From Mesorhizobium sp. STM 4661 (GTDB lineage: Bacteria > Pseudomonadota > Alphaproteobacteria > Rhizobiales > Rhizobiaceae): a stretch of 64,000 bases of DNA. How positions within the stretch are numbered: position 1 is the first letter of the stretch; each line of letters starts with the position of its first letter. The stretch lies in contig NZ_CAAF010000031.1 of assembly GCF_000359125.1 (NCBI RefSeq), positions 1-64,000 of the forward strand. Reading direction: 5' to 3'. Of this stretch, positions 42,718 to 51,458 are shown in pieces. The translations under genes and the position numbers were made by a program. A model generated the notes under the pieces. The model searched no databases. It was not told the origin of the DNA and saw nothing but the letters and a program-made list of their open reading frames with translations.

Positions 42718-43541
42718 GTCCGCAACACCGCCCGCAAATGCGCCATGCTCTGGACGAAACCGGGATCTTCACGGATCGGCCCGACCGCCGCGGCCTTAAC
42801 AGTGCGGATATCCTCCAGCTCGCGCAGACGCCCGGGGTTGGAGGCGAGCACCGCGACGCGGTCGCCAAGATAGGCGGCCTCCATGACGCTGTGGGTGACG
42901 AACAGGATCGTCATCTTCATCGATTGCCAGAGGCCGAGCAATTCGTCGTTGAGGCGGTCGCGCGTGATCTCGTCCAGCGCGCCGAAGGGCTCGTCCATCA
43001 ACAGGATGCGTGGCCGCGACAGCAGCGCGCGCGCGATCGCCACGCGCTGGCGCTGGCCGCCCGAAAGCTGGTGCGGATAGGCGCTTTCCCGGCCTGCCAG
43101 GCCGATCATCCGCAGCAGTTCGGCCGCATCCGGCCCCTCGGCGCCCGAACGCCCGGCGCGCGCCTTCTTGCCGACCTCGTCCGGCAGCCGCAAATTCTCC
43201 ATGACGGTGCGCCAGGGCAGCAGCGTCGAATCCTGGAAGACGAAGCCGATGTCGCGGCGCCGGCGTGCCGCGGCAGGCGTGTCGCCGAAAACCTCCAGCG
43301 ACCCGGCTGCCGGGCTGAGCAGATCGGCGACAACACGCAGCAATGTCGACTTGCCGCATCCCGAAGGGCCGATGATCGTCAGGAACTCGCCTTCACGCAC
43401 CTCGAGGTCGAGGCCGGTCAGCACCAAATTGACGCTGCCCTTGGCGGGATAGCCGACATCGAGGGCGCGCGCGCGGATCGCGAGCGGTCCTGAATCCGTC
43501 GTGGAAACGACTTCGGGGCTCGGCTGCAAGCCTGTCGTCAT
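42711..43541 (-). CDS. ABC importer ATPase (SsuB/TauB type)
   Basis: 276 aa with Walker A GPSGCGKST (about 60-68), Q-loop FVFQDSTLLPW, signature LSGGQRQRVAIARAL, Walker B ILLMDEPFGALDE and H-loop FVTHSVMEA. It belongs to the sulfonate/nitrate/pyrimidine-precursor importer branch. The start overlaps the binding-protein stop as ATGA. Confidence 0.88.
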   Translation of the reverse strand: MTTGLQPSPEVVSTTDSGPLAIRARALDVGYPAKGSVNLVLTGLDLEVREGEFLTIIGPSGCGKSTLLRVVADLLSPAAGSLEVFGDTPAAARRRRDIGFVFQDSTLLPWRTVMENLRLPDEVGKKARAGRSGAEGPDAAELLRMIGLAGRESAYPHQLSGGQRQRVAIARALLSRPRILLMDEPFGALDEITRDRLNDELLGLWQSMKMTILFVTHSVMEAAYLGDRVAVLASNPGRLRELEDIRTVKAAAVGPIREDPGFVQSMAHLRAVLRTC

Positions 43542-44596
43542 CCGTATTTCGGGCGGTCCGCGGCGGTCATATCGAGAATCTCGGTCGTCGCCGACTCTTC
43601 AAGGACCGGCTTGGTAGCGCCCTTGAACATGCCGATCTCGTCCATCAGGTTGATCTGGTCGCCAATGTCCGACGGCTTGAACGACCCCCAGCCGCCTTTC
43701 GCCGTATTGGCGTCGAAGGAAAGCCCGAGCACCATGTCGATGGTCTTCTTTTCGACTTCGAGGTCGAGGTTGGGGTAGGCCTTGACCGTGATCTCGACCG
43801 ACTCCTGCGGATGCTCTTGCGTGTAGCCCCAGCCCTTGGCGACGGCGCCGAGGAAGCGGGCGAGAAGATCCTTGTTGTCGGCGAGTGCGGTCTCGGTGGC
43901 GAAATAGACATCGCCCGGGTCGATGACGCCGGCAGCCGATTGCATCATGGTGATGCGGTCAGGACCGATCACCGCAAGCGCGGCCGTGTTGGTCACCCAG
44001 CCGGTGACGACGTCGACCTCGCCGGCGACCAGTGGCGTCATGTCGAAGCCCATGGTCGATATATCGAGCTTCGAGGCATCGATCTTGGTCTTGGCCAGCA
44101 GCGCGTCGAGCGACGAGCGCGCCGTCGGCTGGATGCCGATGCGCTTGCCGATCAGGTCTTCCGGCTTGTGCACCGGCGCCTTGGGCAAGGAGAAATAGGC
44201 GAACGGTCCTTGCTGGTAGCCGGTGGCGAACATCCTGATCGGCGCCCCGGCGGAGCGCGCCAGCAGAAGCTGGGACGAGCCCGAGAACTGTCCGAGCTGC
44301 GCCTGGCCTGAAATCACCGGCGCCAGCGTCGCCGAATTCGGCCCGCCGGGGATCATCTCGACCTCGATGCCGGCATCCTTGAAGTAGCCGTTGTGGACGG
44401 CCACGACATCGCCGATCTGGCCGTTGCTCATCAGCCAGTCATATTGGATGACCACCTTGGCGGTGTCGGCGCGGGCGCGCGACGGCATCACCAGGCCGAT
44501 GCCGGGACCGGCGGCGATCATGCCCATGGCGGCGCCGGTCTTCAGGAAATTGCGGCGGCTGAGATTTTTCGCCCAGCCCTTTTCGATCTCGCTCAT
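43538..44596 (-). CDS. ABC importer substrate-binding protein (NMT1/SsuA-like), Tat-exported
   Basis: 352 aa with a twin-arginine signal (LSRRNFLKTGAAMGMIAAGPG; cleavage near RARAD at about 43). The body resembles the SsuA/ThiY group (VIQYDWLMSNGQIGDVVAVHNGYFKDAGIEVEM). This group binds sulfonates, thiamine or pyrimidine precursors, nitrate or aromatic acids. The association with a BisC-type molybdoenzyme hints at a sulfoxide, N-oxide or sulfonate, which is inference only. It overlaps the VOC protein 2 gene by ATGA. Confidence 0.86.
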   Translation of the reverse strand: MSEIEKGWAKNLSRRNFLKTGAAMGMIAAGPGIGLVMPSRARADTAKVVIQYDWLMSNGQIGDVVAVHNGYFKDAGIEVEMIPGGPNSATLAPVISGQAQLGQFSGSSQLLLARSAGAPIRMFATGYQQGPFAYFSLPKAPVHKPEDLIGKRIGIQPTARSSLDALLAKTKIDASKLDISTMGFDMTPLVAGEVDVVTGWVTNTAALAVIGPDRITMMQSAAGVIDPGDVYFATETALADNKDLLARFLGAVAKGWGYTQEHPQESVEITVKAYPNLDLEVEKKTIDMVLGLSFDANTAKGGWGSFKPSDIGDQINLMDEIGMFKGATKPVLEESATTEILDMTAADRPKYG

Positions 44597-45021
44597 TCAG
44601 ACACCTCTCCAAACCGCTTGCCATCCAGCCATGAGTAGATCTCCCAGAGATTCTCATCAGGATCCGTGAAATAGACGCAGCGCGCCCGCCAGGGGTAATC
44701 CCTGGGTGGCGAGACGAAGCTCACCCCTTGCGCGACCAGTTGCTGGTAGAGCTCGTCGATCTGTTCGGGCCTCACCACTTCGATGGCCGCGACCGCCTTG
44801 TGGACACCCGGTCCCGAGCGCTTGTTGCTGATGCCGGTGGTGGCGGCGATGTGGTCGATTTCCCAAAGCGCCAAGGCGACATGTTCGGTGGTGAAATCGG
44901 CGAAACCCTCGGCCCGCGTGCGCAATTTGAAGCCGAGCTTGTCGCGGTAGAAGGCGACCGAGCGCTCGACGTCCTCGACGAGAAAGCAGAAATCCGTAAT
45001 CGCGGGCATTCCGAAAGGCAT
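44593..45021 (-). CDS. VOC (glyoxalase/dioxygenase-fold) family protein 2
   Basis: About 142 aa. The start is the ATG at 45021, 10 bp from a strong palindrome; an in-frame TTG at 45027 and an ATG at 45009 are alternatives. It shares many residues with VOC protein 1 (TDFCFLVEDVERSVAFY and YFTDPDENLWEIYSW versus the corresponding stretches there), so the pair arose by duplication. First gene of the 45021-40719 operon. The substrate is unknown. Confidence 0.82.
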   Translation of the reverse strand: MPFGMPAITDFCFLVEDVERSVAFYRDKLGFKLRTRAEGFADFTTEHVALALWEIDHIAATTGISNKRSGPGVHKAVAAIEVVRPEQIDELYQQLVAQGVSFVSPPRDYPWRARCVYFTDPDENLWEIYSWLDGKRFGEVSE

Positions 45022-45030
45022 CGGCAAAAC

Positions 45031-45057
45031 TTTCGAAACTTGTACTAAGTTTCGAAA
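45031..45057. promoter_or_regulatory. Large palindromic operator between the VOC/ABC operon and the BisC-type gene
   Basis: TTTCGAAACTT (45031-45041), a 5-nt spacer and AAGTTTCGAAA (45047-45057) form a perfect 11-bp inverted repeat, and each arm contains the self-complementary TTTCGAAA. It lies 10 bp before the VOC start and 53 bp before the BisC start, so a bound regulator could block both divergent transcripts. Confidence 0.65.
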
Positions 45058-45110
45058 ACGCTATCATGCTGCACTGCGGTCGTCCAGACGAAATTCGAGC
45101 CGGTTAAACA

Positions 45111-47402
45111 ATGCTGAGCAGTTCCCATTGGGGCATTTTCCGACCGGTTGTCCGTGATGGACGGCTTGTTGCCGCTGAGCCATTTGCCGCCGATCCCGAC
45201 CCGTCGCAACTGCTGCAGTCGGTCCCTTCGGCGATCCATCACAAGAGCCGCGTGCTGCGCCCGGCGGTGCGAAAAAGCTGGCTCGAAAGCGGGCCTGGCG
45301 CGCACCCTGAACGGCGTGGCAGCGACCGCTATGTCGAAGTCGATTGGGACGAGGCATTGGACCTGGTTGCAGGCGAACTGAAACGGGTCGTCGCCGGTTT
45401 CGGCAATCAGGCGATCTATGGCGGATCCTATGGCTGGGCGAGCGCCGGCCGCTTCCATCACGCCAAGTCGCAGGTTCGCCGTTTCCTCAACGTGCTGGGC
45501 GGCTTCACCGATTCCGTCGATACCTACAGCAACGCGGCCGGCACCGTGATCGCCAAGCGCATCCTCGGCACCATCCAGGCTATCGACGGACCAGGGACGA
45601 GCTGGTCGAGCATCGCCGCGAACGCCGGGCTGGTCGTGATGTTCGGCGGCATGCCGCTGCGCAACACCCAGATCACCGTGGGCGGGCTCGGCGAGCACAC
45701 CAGCCGCGACGGTCTCGAAAAGGCAAAGGCGGCCGGCGTCGCCTTCGTCAACATCTGTCCGATCCGCGACGATGCCGCCGCTTTCCTCGAAGCCGAATGG
45801 CTGGCGCCGCGCCCCGGTTCCGACACGGCCATCATGCTCGGCCTGATCCACGCGCTGATCAGCGAAGGCCTGCACGACCGGGAATTCCTCGCCAGCCACG
45901 CCACCGGCTTCGAACGTTTCGCCGATTATGTGATGGGCGTGACGGATGGTGTGCCGAAGACCGCGCAATGGGCAAGCGACCTCAGTGAGCTGCCGGCCGA
46001 GGCGATCCGCGCGCTGGCGCGGCGCATGGCCACCACCCGCACGTTTCTTGTCGTCAACTGGTCGCTGCAGCGCAGCGAGCATGGCGAGCAGCCGTTCTGG
46101 GCGGCGATCGCGCTTGCAGCAGCTCTCGGCCAACTCGGGCTGCCGGGCGGCGGCCTGGGCTTCGGCTATGGCAGTATCGAGGGTCTCGGCGGGCAGCGCC
46201 GCGCGGCCCCGCGCCCGACATTCCCGACCTTGCGCAATCCGGTCGAGGCCTTCATTCCGGTGGCGCGGATCGCCGACATGCTGCTTAAGCCCGGCGCACC
46301 GTTCCAGTATGACGGCCGCGACCTGGCCTATCCCGACATCCGGCTCGTCTATTGGTGCGGCGGCAATCCGTTCCATCACCACCAGGATCTCAACCGGCTC
46401 ATCGCGGCTTGGCGGCGTCCCGAGGCGGTCATCGTTCATGAGACCTGGTGGACGGCGACGGCGCGCCATGCCGATGTGGTGCTGCCGGCAACCTCGCCGC
46501 TCGAGCGCGACGACATTGGCGCGAGCTCGCTCGACCGCTTCATGGTCGCGATGCGGAAAGCCATCGAGCCGCTGGGCGAGGCGCGCAGCGATTTCGCCAT
46601 CATCGGCGGCCTTGCCGAGCGCCTCGGCCTTGGCGCGGCATTTCACGAAGGTCGCGGCGAAGGGGAGTGGCTTCGGCTGATGTATCAGCGCGCCCGCGAG
46701 CGCGCCACGCAAGCCGATATGCAATGGCCGGATTTCGACGCCTTTTGGGACCAGGGCTTTGTGGAAATCCCCGCGGCTGAAAAACCCTATGTGCTGTTCG
46801 AGGCGTTCCGAAAGGAACCCGCCCTACACCGGCTCGGCACGCCGTCGGGTCGCATCGAGATCGTTTCCGAGGCGATCGCCGGGTTTGCTTACGAAGACTG
46901 CCCCGGCCATCCGACATGGATGGCGCCGCTGGAATGGCTGGGCGGTCCGCTCGCCGCGCGGTTTCCGCTGCATCTGCTGACGACACAGCCGGCCACCCGC
47001 CTGCATGGGCAGATGGACATGGGCACGGTCAGCCAGGCGAGCAAGGTCGCCGGCCGCGAGCCGATGCGCATCAATCCGGCGGACGCCGCCGCTCGCGGCA
47101 TCAGGGATGGTGACATCGTGCGCGTTTTCAACGATCGCGGCGCTATTCTCGTCGGCGCGGTTGTTACCGACGCGATCCGGCCAGCCGTGATCCAGATCGC
47201 CACCGGCGCCTGGTACGACCCCGAGACGCCGGGCGAGATCGGCAGCCTCGACAAGCACGGCAATCCCAATGTGCTGACGCCAGACAGGGGCACGTCGAAG
47301 CTGGCGCAAGGCCCATCGGCGCAGAGCACTCTGGTCGAGGTAAGAAGGTTCGAGGGAGCAGCCCCGCTAGTGTCGGCATTCGACCCACCGATCGATAGCT
47401 GA
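45111..47402 (+). CDS. Molybdopterin-dependent oxidoreductase of the biotin sulfoxide/TMAO reductase type
   Basis: A 763-aa protein of the DMSO-reductase superfamily, BisC/TorA/DorA branch. The start SSHWGIFRPVVRDGRLVAAEPF and the segment IYGGSYGWASAGRFHHAKSQ (about 102-121), whose serine is expected to bind molybdenum, are diagnostic. Later marks are GGNPFHHHQDLNRL, HETWWTATARHADVVLPATSP and the C-terminal molydopterin-binding region. No signal peptide or N-terminal iron-sulfur Cys motif is visible, so it is probably cytoplasmic like BisC. It likely reduces a sulfoxide or N-oxide taken up by the divergent importer. Confidence 0.85.
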   Translation: MLSSSHWGIFRPVVRDGRLVAAEPFAADPDPSQLLQSVPSAIHHKSRVLRPAVRKSWLESGPGAHPERRGSDRYVEVDWDEALDLVAGELKRVVAGFGNQAIYGGSYGWASAGRFHHAKSQVRRFLNVLGGFTDSVDTYSNAAGTVIAKRILGTIQAIDGPGTSWSSIAANAGLVVMFGGMPLRNTQITVGGLGEHTSRDGLEKAKAAGVAFVNICPIRDDAAAFLEAEWLAPRPGSDTAIMLGLIHALISEGLHDREFLASHATGFERFADYVMGVTDGVPKTAQWASDLSELPAEAIRALARRMATTRTFLVVNWSLQRSEHGEQPFWAAIALAAALGQLGLPGGGLGFGYGSIEGLGGQRRAAPRPTFPTLRNPVEAFIPVARIADMLLKPGAPFQYDGRDLAYPDIRLVYWCGGNPFHHHQDLNRLIAAWRRPEAVIVHETWWTATARHADVVLPATSPLERDDIGASSLDRFMVAMRKAIEPLGEARSDFAIIGGLAERLGLGAAFHEGRGEGEWLRLMYQRARERATQADMQWPDFDAFWDQGFVEIPAAEKPYVLFEAFRKEPALHRLGTPSGRIEIVSEAIAGFAYEDCPGHPTWMAPLEWLGGPLAARFPLHLLTTQPATRLHGQMDMGTVSQASKVAGREPMRINPADAAARGIRDGDIVRVFNDRGAILVGAVVTDAIRPAVIQIATGAWYDPETPGEIGSLDKHGNPNVLTPDRGTSKLAQGPSAQSTLVEVRRFEGAAPLVSAFDPPIDS

Positions 47403-47435
47403 ACAGCTGCTATCAAGCGCTGCCGGCGGAAACGC

Positions 47436-48434
47436 TCAAGCGGTCATCCGCCTCGGTTGAAACACCTCCGTGCCCTGGCGCAACCCCGTCGCGACGACCG
47501 AGACCCTGAATTTTCCTGCCAGCGCCTTGTCGAAAATGGCGCCGACGATGATATCGGCGTCGGTGTCGACCTCTTCTCGTATACGGGTAGCCGCTTCGTC
47601 GACCTCGAACAGCGTCATGTCGGTGCCACCCGATATCGAGACAAGAACCCCCTTGGCTCCAGCCATGGAGGCTTCGTCCAGGAGCGGGTTGGCGATTGCC
47701 GCTTCGGCCGCTTTCCTGGCGCGGTCTTCGCCCGTGGCTTCGCCTGTGCCCATCATCGCGCGGCCCATGTCGCGCATCACGGACTTTACGTCGGCGAAGT
47801 CGAGGTTGATCAGCCCTTCCTTGACGATGAGGTCGGTGATGCAGCCGACACCCGCGTAGAGGACGCGGTCCGCCATGATGAATGCGTCCGCGAACGTCGT
47901 CTTGGCGTCGGCGACCCTGAAGAGGTTCTGGTTCGGGATGACGATCACCGTGTCGGCGCTCTCGCGCAGCCTTTCGATGCCTTCGTCGGCCGATTGCATC
48001 CGGCGCTTTCCTTCGAAGGTAAAGGGCTTGGTGACGACCGCCACCGTCAGAATTCCCGCTGCCCGCGCAGCATGCGCGATGACGGGTGCCGCTCCAGTAC
48101 CGGTTCCGCCGCCCATGCCTGCCGTCACGAAACACATATGCGTTCCCGCAAGGTGGTCCATGATCTCGTCGATCGTTTCCTCGGCTGCCGCACGGCCGAC
48201 CTCGGGCAGCGACCCGGCGCCCAAGCCTTCCGTCACATGGGCTCCCAGCTGGATCAGCCGGGATGACTTCGACATGGTAAGCGCCTGGGCATCGGTGTTG
48301 GCGACGATGAACTCCGCGCCCTGCAGGCCTTCGGCGATCATGTTGTTGACGGCGTTGCCGCCGCCGCCGCCGACTCCGACAACCGTTATCTTCGGTCTCA
48401 TCTCGGAGATTTCCGGCCTCTTCTTGGCGTTCAC
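47436..48434 (-). CDS. Second, C-terminally truncated FtsZ (FtsZ2-like)
   Basis: 332 aa from a GTG at 48434 with GGAGG eight bases upstream. The GTP-binding core is complete: [16 protein letters not shown], the tubulin signature [15 protein letters not shown] (about 105-119) and the T7 loop [12 protein letters not shown]. The protein ends at about the end of the polymerising domain (FQPRRMTA) and lacks the long linker and C-terminal peptide that binds FtsA and other partners. Sinorhizobium has a comparable non-essential FtsZ2. No other division genes are near; it is convergent with the BisC-type gene. Confidence 0.88.
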   Translation of the reverse strand: MNAKKRPEISEMRPKITVVGVGGGGGNAVNNMIAEGLQGAEFIVANTDAQALTMSKSSRLIQLGAHVTEGLGAGSLPEVGRAAAEETIDEIMDHLAGTHMCFVTAGMGGGTGTGAAPVIAHAARAAGILTVAVVTKPFTFEGKRRMQSADEGIERLRESADTVIVIPNQNLFRVADAKTTFADAFIMADRVLYAGVGCITDLIVKEGLINLDFADVKSVMRDMGRAMMGTGEATGEDRARKAAEAAIANPLLDEASMAGAKGVLVSISGGTDMTLFEVDEAATRIREEVDTDADIIVGAIFDKALAGKFRVSVVATGLRQGTEVFQPRRMTA

Positions 48435-48639
48435 TGCCCGTCCCTCCGTTGAAAATTCTGGGCGCTGCAAGCAATCAGATGCTTTTCCGAAACCGTCTGG
48501 GATCCGATGCCGGCAAGCTCGCGAATCAGGCCATGCTCCCCACCATCAGGGAATCAGAGCGCGAACGCGCCTGCAAGTGCCGCTAGCGAGATTTGCCTGC
48601 TTGGTGCTGCTGCGGCATGGGCGCAGATGCGCGAATCCG

Positions 48640-49422
48640 TCAGAAGCGATGGATGCGCAGCCCCAGCACCTTCTCCGACACGATCACCACCACCAGAGTC
48701 AGCACGATCGACACGGTCGAGACGGCTGCCGCTTCCGGCGTGAAATTGGTGCGCAGATAGTCGAAGAGCTGGATCGGCAGCGTCGACGTCCCGATCCCCT
48801 TCAGCATGAACGAGATGGTGAAGGTGTCGAAGGATATGATGAAGGCAAACAGCGCGCCGCCGATGACGCCGGGCTTGATCAGCGGCAGCATGATGCGCCG
48901 GAACCTTGTCAGGCGGTCGGCGCCCAGCGAGCGCGCCGCCATGTCCCAGGACGGATCGAAGCTTTCCAGCGAGGCCGAGACGTTGATGAAGACGAAGGGC
49001 AGCGTGATCAGCACATGGCCGGCGACCATGCCGATCATGGTCGTGGTGCCGATGCCGACCGCATAGACGAAGAACAGCAGCGCGATCGCCGTCAGCACTT
49101 CCGGCAGCAGCAGCGGCGCCAGCATGGCAATGCGCACCGCCTCCTTCCAACGGCCGGCATGCTGGACATAGTAGAGCGCGGCCATGGTGCCGATGGTTCC
49201 GGAAATGACGGTCGCCATCGCCGCCACCCAGAGCGAGGTGCGGATCGCGCGCATGAACACGTCGTTGTGGAAGAAGGTCACATACCAGCGCAGCGACAGG
49301 CCCTGCGGCGGGAACGTCAGGAAATTGCCGGCGTTGAAGGAGGCACCGACGACGACCAGGATCGGCGCCAGCAGGAAGGCGTAGACCAGCAGGCAGTAGA
49401 GCGTGAGCACCGGCCGCTTCAT
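48640..49422 (-). CDS. PotC-type ABC importer permease
   Basis: 260 aa from the ATG at 49422, overlapping the PotB-type stop as ATGA. It has six helices and the EAA loop DMAARSLGADRLTRFRRIMLPLIKPG (about 155-180). It is the last gene of the minus-strand importer operon that begins at 52499. The 205 bp between this gene and ftsZ2 show no further gene. Confidence 0.87.
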   Translation of the reverse strand: MKRPVLTLYCLLVYAFLLAPILVVVGASFNAGNFLTFPPQGLSLRWYVTFFHNDVFMRAIRTSLWVAAMATVISGTIGTMAALYYVQHAGRWKEAVRIAMLAPLLLPEVLTAIALLFFVYAVGIGTTTMIGMVAGHVLITLPFVFINVSASLESFDPSWDMAARSLGADRLTRFRRIMLPLIKPGVIGGALFAFIISFDTFTISFMLKGIGTSTLPIQLFDYLRTNFTPEAAAVSTVSIVLTLVVVIVSEKVLGLRIHRF

Positions 49423-50285
49423 GTCCGCGCCACTTTCCATTTCATGCGCGTCAGCCGCGCGAAGATGACGACGCAGAGCGCGCCGGTGACGGACAGCATC
49501 AGCGCCAGCGCCGAGCCCCATGGCCACTGGAACGTGTCGATCAGCGCATCGACGACGGTGACGGCCATGGTCTTGACCCTGAGGCCGCCGATCAGCGACG
49601 GCGTCACATAGGCGCTGAGCGACAAGACGAAGACGAGGATGCAGCCGGCCTGGATGCCAGGCGTGCAGAGCGGCAGGACGATGCGGCGGAAGGCGGTGAA
49701 GCGCGACGCGCCGAGCGAGCGCGCGGCCGATTCCAGCGACGGGTCGACGCCCTGGATCGCCGCCATGATCGGCAGGATCATGAAGGGCAGGAAGACGTGG
49801 ACCAGCGCGATGACGATGCCGAGCGCATTGTACATCAGCGGCAGCGGGCGATCGATCAGACCCATGCCGGTCAGCGTGCGGTTGATGAGGCCGTTATTGC
49901 CAAGCAGGATCGTCCAGCCATAGGAGCGGATGACGATACCGACCAGCAGCGGCGATAGCACCAGCCCATAGGCCAGTGCGCGAAAGCGCATGTTGCCGCG
50001 CGCCAATTGCCAGGCGACGGGAAAACCGACGACGAGGCAGAGCGCTGTGGTGATGAGGCCGATCCATAGCGTGTTGGCGACCTGGAGCAGGTAGAAACTG
50101 TCGGCGAAGAACTTCGTGTAATTGCCTGTTGTGAAGCCAGGACCGTAAGGCGTGCCTTGCCCCGGCATGCGAAAGCTCATCACCACGATGTTGAGATAGG
50201 GCAGGACGAGGAACACGCCGAGCAGCACGGCCGCCGGCGCGATCAGGATCAGCGGGCCAAACCCCTTGCGGCGCGTTGCCGTCAT
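49419..50285 (-). CDS. PotB-type ABC importer permease
   Basis: A 288-aa inner-membrane protein with six helices (LILIAPAAVLLGVFLVLPYLN at the start) and the EAA loop LESAARSLGASRFTAFRRIVLPLCTPG (about 185-210). It overlaps the ATPase gene by 4 bp and the second permease gene by 4 bp. Confidence 0.88.
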   Translation of the reverse strand: MTATRRKGFGPLILIAPAAVLLGVFLVLPYLNIVVMSFRMPGQGTPYGPGFTTGNYTKFFADSFYLLQVANTLWIGLITTALCLVVGFPVAWQLARGNMRFRALAYGLVLSPLLVGIVIRSYGWTILLGNNGLINRTLTGMGLIDRPLPLMYNALGIVIALVHVFLPFMILPIMAAIQGVDPSLESAARSLGASRFTAFRRIVLPLCTPGIQAGCILVFVLSLSAYVTPSLIGGLRVKTMAVTVVDALIDTFQWPWGSALALMLSVTGALCVVIFARLTRMKWKVART

Positions 50286-51358
50286 TTTGCCGCCCCGAGC
50301 AGCCAGAACCCATCCGCCGGCGCATGCACGCTGACACGGTCGCCTTCGGCGATCCTGATGTTTGGAAAGGTCTGGACGTGCAGCGTCTCGCCCGAATCCA
50401 GCGCGATGCGGTAGTCGATGATGCTGCCGGAATAGTAGCGCGCCGTGACCTTGCCCTGCGCTCCGCCCTGGCTCGCGGTTTTGAGCTCGATCGCCTCCGG
50501 GCGCAGCGACAGCGTGACGGCGGCGCCCGGCGCGTGGTCCGTGCGGCTGTCGACGGCGACCTCACCAAAGACCGACGCGACGCGGCTCTTGCCCGGTCCG
50601 GCCGCCCCGGTGATCGTGCCGCCAAGAATCGTGCCCTTGACCAGGTTCACCTGGCCGACGAACTGCGCCACTTCGAGGTTTTCGGGACGCTCATAGATGT
50701 CGGACGGCGCGCCGATCTGGGCGATACGGCCGCCGAACATAACCACCACCCGGTCGGACATGGTCATCGCCTCGGCCTGGTCATGCGTGACGTAGACAGT
50801 GGTGATGCCGACGCGGCGCTGCAGATCGCGGATGAAGACGCGCATTTCCTCACGCAGCTTGGCGTCGAGATTGGCGAGCGGCTCATCGAGCAGCAGGATC
50901 TTCGGCTCGATGACCAGCGCGCGGGCCAGCGCCACACGCTGCTGCTGGCCGCCGGAAAGCTGGTTCGGATAGCGGTCGGAATAGCCGCCGAGCTGCACCA
51001 TGTCGAGCACCTCAGCGATGCGGCTCAGCATCTCGGGCTTGGCGATCTTGCGCATCTCCAGCCCGAAGGCGAGGTTCTGGACCACCGTCATATGCGGAAA
51101 CAGCGCGTAGTTCTGGAACACCATGCCGATGTCGCGCTTTTCGGCCGGGACGTTGACGACATCCTTGCCGTCGAAGCGGATCGCGCCTTCGCTGGCCTCC
51201 TCGAAGCCGGCGATCATCTTCAGCGTCGTCGTCTTGCCGCAGCCCGACGGGCCGAGCAGCGAAATGAACTCGCCATCGGCGATGCGGATCGAGATGCCGT
51301 CGACCGCGCGTGCGCCGCCGAAGGTCTTGGTCAGCCGCTCGATGCTAACCTCTGTCAT
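50282..51358 (-). CDS. PotA-type ABC importer ATPase
   Basis: 358 aa: Walker A GPSGCGKTT (about 36-44), Q-loop MVFQNYALFPH, signature LSGGQQQRVALARAL, Walker B ILLLDEPLANLDAK, H-loop YVTHDQAEAM and a C-terminal TOBE domain. It is preceded in the operon by a 100-bp gap with a strong hairpin (51412-51437) after the binding-protein gene. Confidence 0.9.
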   Translation of the reverse strand: MTEVSIERLTKTFGGARAVDGISIRIADGEFISLLGPSGCGKTTTLKMIAGFEEASEGAIRFDGKDVVNVPAEKRDIGMVFQNYALFPHMTVVQNLAFGLEMRKIAKPEMLSRIAEVLDMVQLGGYSDRYPNQLSGGQQQRVALARALVIEPKILLLDEPLANLDAKLREEMRVFIRDLQRRVGITTVYVTHDQAEAMTMSDRVVVMFGGRIAQIGAPSDIYERPENLEVAQFVGQVNLVKGTILGGTITGAAGPGKSRVASVFGEVAVDSRTDHAPGAAVTLSLRPEAIELKTASQGGAQGKVTARYYSGSIIDYRIALDSGETLHVQTFPNIRIAEGDRVSVHAPADGFWLLGAAK

Positions 51359-51411
51359 GAATGCTCCACTTCACGGGCGATCGACCGCCACCGGAGGCGC
51401 GGCTGGCGGGA

Positions 51412-51437
51412 GACGCGTCTCGAAAGCAAGACGCGTC
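51412..51437. other. Intercistronic hairpin between the binding-protein and ATPase genes
   Basis: GACGCGTCT (51412-51420) and AGACGCGTC (51429-51437) form a perfect 9-bp stem with an 8-nt loop. It follows the binding-protein stop (51459) by 22 bp with no T run, so it is more likely a 3' stabiliser or partial attenuator, giving more binding protein than membrane parts, than a full terminator. Confidence 0.55.
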
Positions 51438-51458
51438 ATCCCGGTTCACTATCAGCCT

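Noticed and set aside
40719..45021. VOC genes as fosfomycin-resistance (FosA/FosB) enzymes
   Set aside because: The motifs are only those of the general VOC fold, and placement in an importer operon with a molybdoenzyme suggests catabolism rather than resistance.
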